Assembly (NCBI GenBank): GCA_018224455.1
Contig: JAGTUY010000548.1
Span: forward strand, 1-10,956
DNA from: Desulfosarcina sp.
GTDB taxonomy: Bacteria > Desulfobacterota > Desulfobacteria > Desulfobacterales > Desulfosarcinaceae
Reading direction: 5' to 3'
Length of the DNA stretch: 10,956 nt
Positions 6,871 to 10,956 of this stretch are shown piece by piece. Every line of letters begins with the position of its first letter. Within the stretch, counting starts at the first letter, position 1. Position numbers and translations under genes: made by a program. The notes under the pieces were generated by a model. That model did not search any database. It was not told the origin of the DNA and was given only the letters and a program-made list of their open reading frames with translations.

Positions 6871-9150
6871 ATGAACGCGCCAATGCCTAAAGATATCAAT
6901 TGCCTTAATTTCAAAGGGTTGATTGCATTCCTGGAGAAACAATACGGCAACTGGGGAGTACGCACGGTTGTCAACGGCTTGGTTGACAATCCGAACTATC
7001 TGATTCACGACCTGGCGGACCCTTCCCGGATTACACCGATCAACCAAGCCCAGATCATTGACCCGAATTACTGGGTCTCCAATGAATTTTCCATGAAGCT
7101 GTTACACAATGTAAACAAGGTGGTGAAGGCGAATAATCCCCTGTATGAAGCCGGAAGAGGTGCGGTAAGGGAAAGCCTGTCAAAAAATGCACTTTTTATC
7201 GGCAAACTTTTCGGCCCCGCATTTCTGGCTAAACAGGCGACAAAAATCAATTCACGATTTAACCGCACCAAAAATGTCTTCTGCAATAAGCTGAAGGGAA
7301 AGGAACTTACCTTTGAATTTCGCTACCACCCGCCATTCAAACCCACCAAAGATGTCTGCAATTGGAACCTTGGCATCTACACCGAATTGCTTCACGCGTC
7401 GGGTGTAAAGGATATACACTCCGAAGAGGTTAAATGTACGTTAAATGGTGATGAATGCTGCAAGTTGCGCCTGACTTACAAGAAGTCCGGAATAATCAGC
7501 CGGATGGTTAGCGGACTCAGTATCTGGCAGGTCAAAAAAGAGGTGCACGATGTCATTAAACAATATGAGGGTTCGCTGAAAGAAAGGGACCGCTTAATCG
7601 ACGAACTTACCGGCTCTGAGGATAAATATCGATCGTTGTTCGAAAACACGGCGACCGCCAACGCCATTGTAGAATCGGATCTTACCATTTCCCAGGTAAA
7701 CAGCGAATTTGAAAAACTGGTGGGGCGTGATAAGCCGGATATTGAAAACAGATGGAATTTTAAGGCAATCATCAAACCGGCCGATTGCATGAAGGTCAAC
7801 GCTCATTTATCGGGGGCGGTTACGAACACCCCGCACCTCTCAAATAATCTTGAGTTCCGTCTGATTGCCCAAAATGGTTCTGAAAGAGAGGTCATCTGCA
7901 AAGTCGGCCGCATACCCAACTCATTGAAAATCATTGCATCGATGGTTGATGTTACGGAGATGAAGCGGGCACAAAGGGAGAAGATTGAATTAAAATCAAA
8001 GTTGGTTCGATCGGAAAAAATGGAAGCCCTGGGACTCTTGGCTGGCGGTGTGGCACACGATCTCAACAATGTGCTGTCGGGTATTGTGAGCTACCCGGAG
8101 TTGCTTTTAATTGATCTGCCTGAAGATAGTCACCTAAGAAAACCCATTCAAACCATAAAAGATTCCGGCATCAAGGCGGCCGCGATCGTGCAGGATCTAC
8201 TGACGCTTGCAAGAAGAGATGTAGCCGTTGCAGAAATCACCAATTTGAACGAAGTGATCAATGACTATCTGAGTTCACCCGAGTATGACAAAATGATTTC
8301 TTTTCATCCGGGTGTCGAGATGAAGGTTGAATTAGAACCCGATCTTTTCAACATTTCAGGTGTCCCGTCCAATCTGAACAAGGCCATAATGAACCTGGTG
8401 ACCAATGCCGCGGAAGCGATAAAGGGTCGTGGTACCATCCACATGGTCACAAAAAATGCTTACCTCGAAGACCCGATACCCGGTTACGATAATTTTCGTG
8501 AAGGTGAATATATCTCAGTCACCGTATCCGATTCCGGTATCGGTATCCCCAAAGAGAACATTGAACGAATATTCGAGCCGTTTTACTCGGCAAAGGTCAT
8601 GGGCAGAAGCGGCACCGGCTTGGGCATGACTGTCGTATGGGGAACGGTAAAGGATCATGACGCCCACATCGACGTGTTCAGTGAAGAGGGCAAAGGGACG
8701 ACTTTCAAACTAATGTTTCCAGCAACCAGAGATGGACTGAAAAAGAAAAAGCCCTCCCCGTCCCTGGCGGAAATAATGGGTAGCGGGGAATCGGTTCTGG
8801 TCGTCGATGATGTGCAGGAACAAAGAGACCTGGCATGCAGTATACTAAAACGACTGGGTTATAAGGTGACTGCGGCATCCGGTGGTGAGGAGTCGGTGAG
8901 GTTGATAAGGTCAGGCAAAAATTTCGATCTAGTGATCCTGGATATGATTATGCTTGATGGTATCGATGGTCTTGAAACATATCGACAGATACGCGAATTC
9001 AAACCCAGCCAGAAAGCGATAATCGTCAGCGGGTTTTCTGAAACCGAACGGGTAAAGGATGCCCAACAACTGGGTGCCGGCGCGTATGTAAGAAAGCCTT
9101 ATTTATTGGATAGAATCGGATCGGCCGTCAAAGATGAACTGCAGAAATGA
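6871..9150 (+). CDS. soluble hybrid sensor histidine kinase (sensor region-PAS-HisKA-HATPase-REC)
   Basis: A 759-residue cytoplasmic hybrid histidine kinase without obvious transmembrane helices. Residues 1 to about 215 form a sensor region ending in a Cys-rich VKCTLNGDECC pattern (Cys189, Cys196, Cys197). This resembles the end of V4R (4-vinyl reductase) or heme-NO-binding-like domains, but the match is by eye only. A short linker leads to a PAS domain (about 250-370). HisKA follows with phospho-accepting His396 in GGVAHDLNNVLSG. The HATPase part has the N box NLVTNAAEA, G1 DSGIGIP and G2 GTGLGM. The C-terminal receiver (about 641-757) has an acidic pair Asp646/Asp647, phosphoacceptor Asp691 (LVILDMIM), Ser720 and Lys742, so all key residues are present. 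The ATG at 6871 has a GGGGT-type site. It probably shares a transcript with the small membrane protein upstream and converges on a stand-alone receiver gene 51 bases beyond its end. No DNA-binding output domain is present. Confidence 0.93.
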   Translation: MNAPMPKDINCLNFKGLIAFLEKQYGNWGVRTVVNGLVDNPNYLIHDLADPSRITPINQAQIIDPNYWVSNEFSMKLLHNVNKVVKANNPLYEAGRGAVRESLSKNALFIGKLFGPAFLAKQATKINSRFNRTKNVFCNKLKGKELTFEFRYHPPFKPTKDVCNWNLGIYTELLHASGVKDIHSEEVKCTLNGDECCKLRLTYKKSGIISRMVSGLSIWQVKKEVHDVIKQYEGSLKERDRLIDELTGSEDKYRSLFENTATANAIVESDLTISQVNSEFEKLVGRDKPDIENRWNFKAIIKPADCMKVNAHLSGAVTNTPHLSNNLEFRLIAQNGSEREVICKVGRIPNSLKIIASMVDVTEMKRAQREKIELKSKLVRSEKMEALGLLAGGVAHDLNNVLSGIVSYPELLLIDLPEDSHLRKPIQTIKDSGIKAAAIVQDLLTLARRDVAVAEITNLNEVINDYLSSPEYDKMISFHPGVEMKVELEPDLFNISGVPSNLNKAIMNLVTNAAEAIKGRGTIHMVTKNAYLEDPIPGYDNFREGEYISVTVSDSGIGIPKENIERIFEPFYSAKVMGRSGTGLGMTVVWGTVKDHDAHIDVFSEEGKGTTFKLMFPATRDGLKKKKPSPSLAEIMGSGESVLVVDDVQEQRDLACSILKRLGYKVTAASGGEESVRLIRSGKNFDLVILDMIMLDGIDGLETYRQIREFKPSQKAIIVSGFSETERVKDAQQLGAGAYVRKPYLLDRIGSAVKDELQK

Positions 9151-9201
9151 ACCCTCCCCGCGGCAGCAAAGACAGTCAGTTGAAGTGATCGGTTGATTAT
9201 G

Positions 9202-9606
9202 TCACCTGTCAGATGCACCCTTCGCGATAGCATTCAGCATATCCTCAATCATTTCAAAACATACGGGCTTTTGGTAGGCGCCATCGAAGCCGGCTTCATC
9301 CAAAGCATTTCGACCATATTCTTCAAGGTAACCCGATAGCGCATAGATTTGGATAGCAGGGTATTTTTTTTTCGTTTTTTTGCAAAATTCAACCCCGTTT
9401 AACCACGGCATTTTAAGGTCGGTGATCAGCGCATCAAAGCCGGGGTTCCATTGTAAAATCAGTTCTGCTTCTTCAGCACTGTCAACCGTAACGGCCTGGC
9501 AGCCATACCTTGCAAACATACTCTTCAACGTCCGTAAGTGGCTAAGCTGATCATCAATTAGCAGGATTTTCCTAGCATGCATTTGTCTCTTCTTTTCCTT
9601 TTTCAT
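9202..9606 (-). CDS. stand-alone receiver-domain response regulator (CheY-like)
   Basis: A 134-residue protein consisting of one receiver domain. KILLIDD (13-19) gives the acidic pair Asp18/Asp19; Asp63 in ITDLKMP is the phosphoacceptor; Ser91 (ALSGY) and Lys113 (YQKP) complete the phosphorylation site. There is no output domain, so it should signal by protein contact or act as an intermediate in a phosphorelay. I chose ATG 9606 because its ATGA overlaps the TGA (9605-9603) of the preceding lipoprotein-like gene, a typical coupled arrangement. An alternative is ATG 9582, which has purine-rich sequence upstream and starts nearer the domain; the eight extra residues are Lys-rich. The convergent hybrid kinase next door is the obvious candidate phosphodonor, though the two genes are on separate transcripts. 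Confidence 0.92.
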   Translation of the reverse strand: MKKEKKRQMHARKILLIDDQLSHLRTLKSMFARYGCQAVTVDSAEEAELILQWNPGFDALITDLKMPWLNGVEFCKKTKKKYPAIQIYALSGYLEEYGRNALDEAGFDGAYQKPVCFEMIEDMLNAIAKGASDR

Positions 9607-9896
9607 CGGCAATCAGTTGGCTCCACGATCAAGACTACCGATCCAAGGACAACCGCGGAAAGCAGCAGCAATCCCAGTAAACGGTCTCTGTTGAAATGCC
9701 CACGTTTCATTCGGGAAATATGCATCAAGGTTTTGATAACGGATATCGGCGTGGTTTGCAACTGGCGTTCTGGGGCATTTATCTGTAAAGCGGCATCGCC
9801 TTCGATTGCCTTGGTGCGGAGAGACACCTCGATCGTGGGTGCCGACGCACACCCGCTCAGTAGGACGAGAAGAAATATGATGTGTATATGCCCTAT
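9603..9896 (-). CDS. small lipoprotein-like protein with C-terminal membrane segment, start uncertain
   Basis: I do not recognise this family. The frame encodes a hydrophobic stretch followed by a lipobox (IIFLLVLLSGCAS), so Cys at codon 9851-9849 would be lipidated. After it come about 55 mostly polar residues and a hydrophobic segment LLGLLLLSAVVLGSVVLIV near the C-terminus; 82 residues run from Cys to the stop. The frame is open to a TGA at 9914-9912 but has no ATG, GTG or TTG before the signal peptide. The first conventional start is GTG 9827, which would remove the signal. ATA at 9896 (overlapping the dnaJ-like TAG), ATA 9887, ATC 9881 or ATA 9878 would have to start it; AGGG at 9894-9891 is suitably placed for 9881 or 9878. 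The stop overlaps the ATG of the receiver gene (ATGA). Either a rare-start gene or one whose ATG was lost. Confidence 0.55.
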   Translation of the reverse strand: MGHIHIIFLLVLLSGCASAPTIEVSLRTKAIEGDAALQINAPERQLQTTPISVIKTLMHISRMKRGHFNRDRLLGLLLLSAVVLGSVVLIVEPTDCR

Positions 9897-10327
9897 TTGA
9901 AATTCAGCTCTTCATAGGCCTGTTGAATCTCCTTAAAACGCTCCTCGGCCATTTTTTGAAGATCTTCGCCCAGATGCTGGACCTTGTCCGGATGATAGGC
10001 AGCGGCGAGACGGCGGTAGGCGGCTTTGATTTCCTGCTTGGAGGCCCCGGGGCCGACACCCAAGATAATGTAGGGATCCCGGCGGTCCGAGTTGTCGGCA
10101 TCCGAGGCGCGGGATTGCCGGTCACCGGCCGTTCCCCCGGGTTGGCCGGAGCGGTTTTCGGGCCGTCGCGGTTGTGTTGCGCGGCGGTAATAGCGCCAGA
10201 GCACAACCAGCACGATCAGATCATCGAGCCAGCCCCAGCCGACCAGAAAGTCCGGCACCAGATCGCGTGGGAAAATAACGTAAAGCAGCGCTCCGATCAG
10301 GAGCCAAAAGATCTTAGGTTTATTCAT
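9893..10327 (-). CDS. DUF1232/YkvA-like membrane segment fused to a J domain
   Basis: A 144-residue membrane-anchored J-domain protein. Residues about 6-45 are hydrophobic and contain the DUF1232 (YkvA) pattern: FPRDLVPDFL then GWLDDLIVLVVLW. A basic, Gly/Pro/Arg-rich linker (about 46-82) follows. Residues 84-144 form a J domain: DPYIILGVGPGAS, the helix II KAAYRRLAAAYHPDKV with the invariant HPD at 112-114, and a final FKEIQQAYEELNF helix. J domains stimulate Hsp70 (DnaK) ATPase activity; the absence of a zinc or substrate-binding domain makes this a dedicated recruiter rather than general DnaJ. The frame is open to ATG 10363, but the ATG at 10327 gives the N-terminus expected for a short membrane anchor and has AGGCG upstream; neither site is strong. 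It is the first gene of a tight minus-strand cluster with the lipoprotein-like and receiver genes. Confidence 0.87.
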   Translation of the reverse strand: MNKPKIFWLLIGALLYVIFPRDLVPDFLVGWGWLDDLIVLVVLWRYYRRATQPRRPENRSGQPGGTAGDRQSRASDADNSDRRDPYIILGVGPGASKQEIKAAYRRLAAAYHPDKVQHLGEDLQKMAEERFKEIQQAYEELNFK

Positions 10328-10551
10328 ACGCTTTTTCGCCTGTTCGGCAACCGTCCGATCCATGAAGGTCGAATGGCCAAACCCGATAGTCTGGATGGAA
10401 TAATAGCCCTTTTCTGCAACGACTCAACAATTACCCAGATTTCGTTCCAGGTCAAACGGTTGTTACCTTGCCCAGCAATTGTTATCCGGCGCGTTCATAG
10501 AATATGTATCGCCGTGAAAAATCGCTCTCGGGACAACCTTTTTGAAAAAAA

Positions 10552-10580
10552 GTGAAAAAAAATCGAATTTCTTCTATAAT
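10552..10580 (+). promoter_or_regulatory. sigma70-type promoter at the right end
   Basis: A perfect -10 TATAAT (10575-10580) has GTGAAA (10552-10557, four of six matches to TTGACA) 17 bases upstream, inside an A-rich stretch. Transcription would start near 10587 and run rightward through the decayed hydratase fragment toward the gene beginning at 10900. The bases 10364-10551 between this promoter and the dnaJ-like gene hold no supported feature. Confidence 0.5.
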
Positions 10581-10611
10581 CTGGTTGGAAACGCATCTTT
10601 TCAACCCGTTT

Positions 10612-10845
10612 GAAAGGATATATCACGCAAACAGTGACCAAAGAATTTCACACATCGCGATCTTAAGATTGAACAATGGTCCGACCAACCCGATCGGCTC
10701 AAAAATGATCGATGAATTAATAGAGGCATTGGCGACCCCAAGCAGGACCGCGCAAAAGCACCAATCAACCAATGACCTGCTTCTCGATTGCTGGTTCAGC
10801 GGTCCGGTTCAACAGATCCTCCTGGAAGCGTCAGTGACGTTTTAA
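10612..10845 (+). pseudogene. decayed N-terminal fragment of an enoyl-CoA hydratase/isomerase
   Basis: In one frame the stretch HIAILRLNNGPTNPIG followed by KMIDELIEAL matches the conserved N-terminus of enoyl-CoA hydratase/isomerase (crotonase) family proteins, which hydrate enoyl-CoA thioesters in beta-oxidation. After this the similarity ends and the frame stops at 10845, far short of the usual roughly 250-260 residues. The oxyanion-hole and catalytic regions are absent. No start codon lies in frame between the promoter's predicted transcription start and the conserved core. In another frame a GTG at 10634 after AAAGG encodes MTKEFHTS and then a stop, suggesting a frameshift just before the core. 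Another frame after the core reads CFSIAG, faintly like the family FFSIG motif, again hinting at frameshifts. I read it as a relic rather than a functional small protein. Confidence 0.5.
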
Positions 10846-10899
10846 CATCGGATGCAATTGCCGCGCGATAGGCCCATATATGAAACCGAAGAGCGTGCC

Positions 10900-10956
10900 A
10901 TGAACCCACAAAACCAAACCCTATCGTCGGCGGTTGAAGCCATTGGGAATACCCCC
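10900..10956 (+). CDS. probable PLP-dependent cysteine synthase-family protein, N-terminus only
   Basis: The window ends 19 codons into this gene. The ATG at 10900 follows a GAAGAG (10888-10893) at workable spacing, and the peptide reads MNPQNQTLSSAVEAIGNTP. The IGNTP motif close to the N-terminus is typical of cysteine synthase/cystathionine beta-synthase-family (fold type II PLP) enzymes, which make cysteine from O-acetylserine and sulfide or perform related beta-replacements. The PLP-binding Lys and all later motifs are outside the window, so the exact enzyme cannot be named. It is probably transcribed from the promoter at 10552-10580 or a nearer one. Confidence 0.65.
   Translation, partial: MNPQNQTLSSAVEAIGNTP

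Noticed and set aside
9923..10555. 210-codon plus-strand frame across the J-domain gene
   Set aside because: It is the complement of a clear J-domain protein; its sequence resembles nothing and its composition follows the opposite strand.
10543..10566. Tandem TGAAAAAAA units as a repeat element
   Set aside because: Only two short A-rich units that are better explained as the upstream part of the promoter.

Overview
The window looks like a chromosomal stretch of a Gram-negative, metabolically versatile bacterium. A member of the Desulfobacterota (Desulfobacterales-like deltaproteobacteria) is my best guess. This rests on the mix of a bacterial HMG-CoA lyase, an LpxL-type acyltransferase, soluble hybrid kinases and a Lys-rich coiled-coil/winged-helix protein of a type I associate with that group. 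It is inference from protein style, not a database result. I see no rRNA, tRNA, CRISPR array, transposase or phage gene. By eye the left third and the dnaJ-like gene are GC-rich, while roughly 4.6-7.0 kb is clearly more AT-rich.

Layout. Positions 1-185 hold no supported gene. On the minus strand, 186-1685 carries an ABC-class ATPase (COG3044/PF09818 type) broken into two same-frame pieces by an amber codon at 1395-1397; a central segment of the family also appears to be missing. Divergent from it is an intact HMG-CoA lyase (1817-2755, +). After a 275-base gap, a near-consensus sigma70 promoter (2942-2970) drives an HU/IHF-family protein (3031-3306, +). A GIY-YIG nuclease-domain protein overlaps its stop and is fused in frame to a coiled-coil plus winged-helix module (3303-3959, +).

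The minus strand then carries a two-gene overlapping unit: an LpxL/HtrB-like acyltransferase (5162-6094) followed by an enolase-superfamily protein (4033-5172). The latter keeps the KxK, D, E and D residues but has Arg where the sixth-strand Lys is expected. A 417-base gap without a supported gene follows. Next, on the plus strand, come a small membrane-anchored coiled-coil protein (6512-6826) and a 759-residue soluble hybrid histidine kinase (6871-9150) with an N-terminal region resembling a V4R/heme-NO-binding-like sensor, then PAS, HisKA, HATPase and a receiver.

Convergent to the kinase is a compact minus-strand cluster: a DUF1232/YkvA-like membrane segment fused to a J domain (9893-10327), a small lipoprotein-like protein with no canonical start codon at the expected place (about 9603-9896), and a stand-alone receiver protein (9202-9606) that overlaps the lipoprotein stop by ATGA. 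At the right edge, a promoter with a perfect TATAAT (10552-10580) precedes a decayed N-terminal fragment of an enoyl-CoA hydratase. The first 19 codons of a probable PLP-dependent cysteine-synthase-family gene follow at 10900.

How the genes may work together: the clearest functional unit is signalling. The hybrid kinase, its small membrane-bound neighbour and the free receiver could form one phosphorelay, with the receiver translationally tied to envelope-associated proteins. The acyltransferase/enolase pair suggests modification of a lipid or lipid-linked small molecule, substrate unknown. No wholly new system is proven; the best candidates are the two coupled clusters and the fusions listed in the findings.
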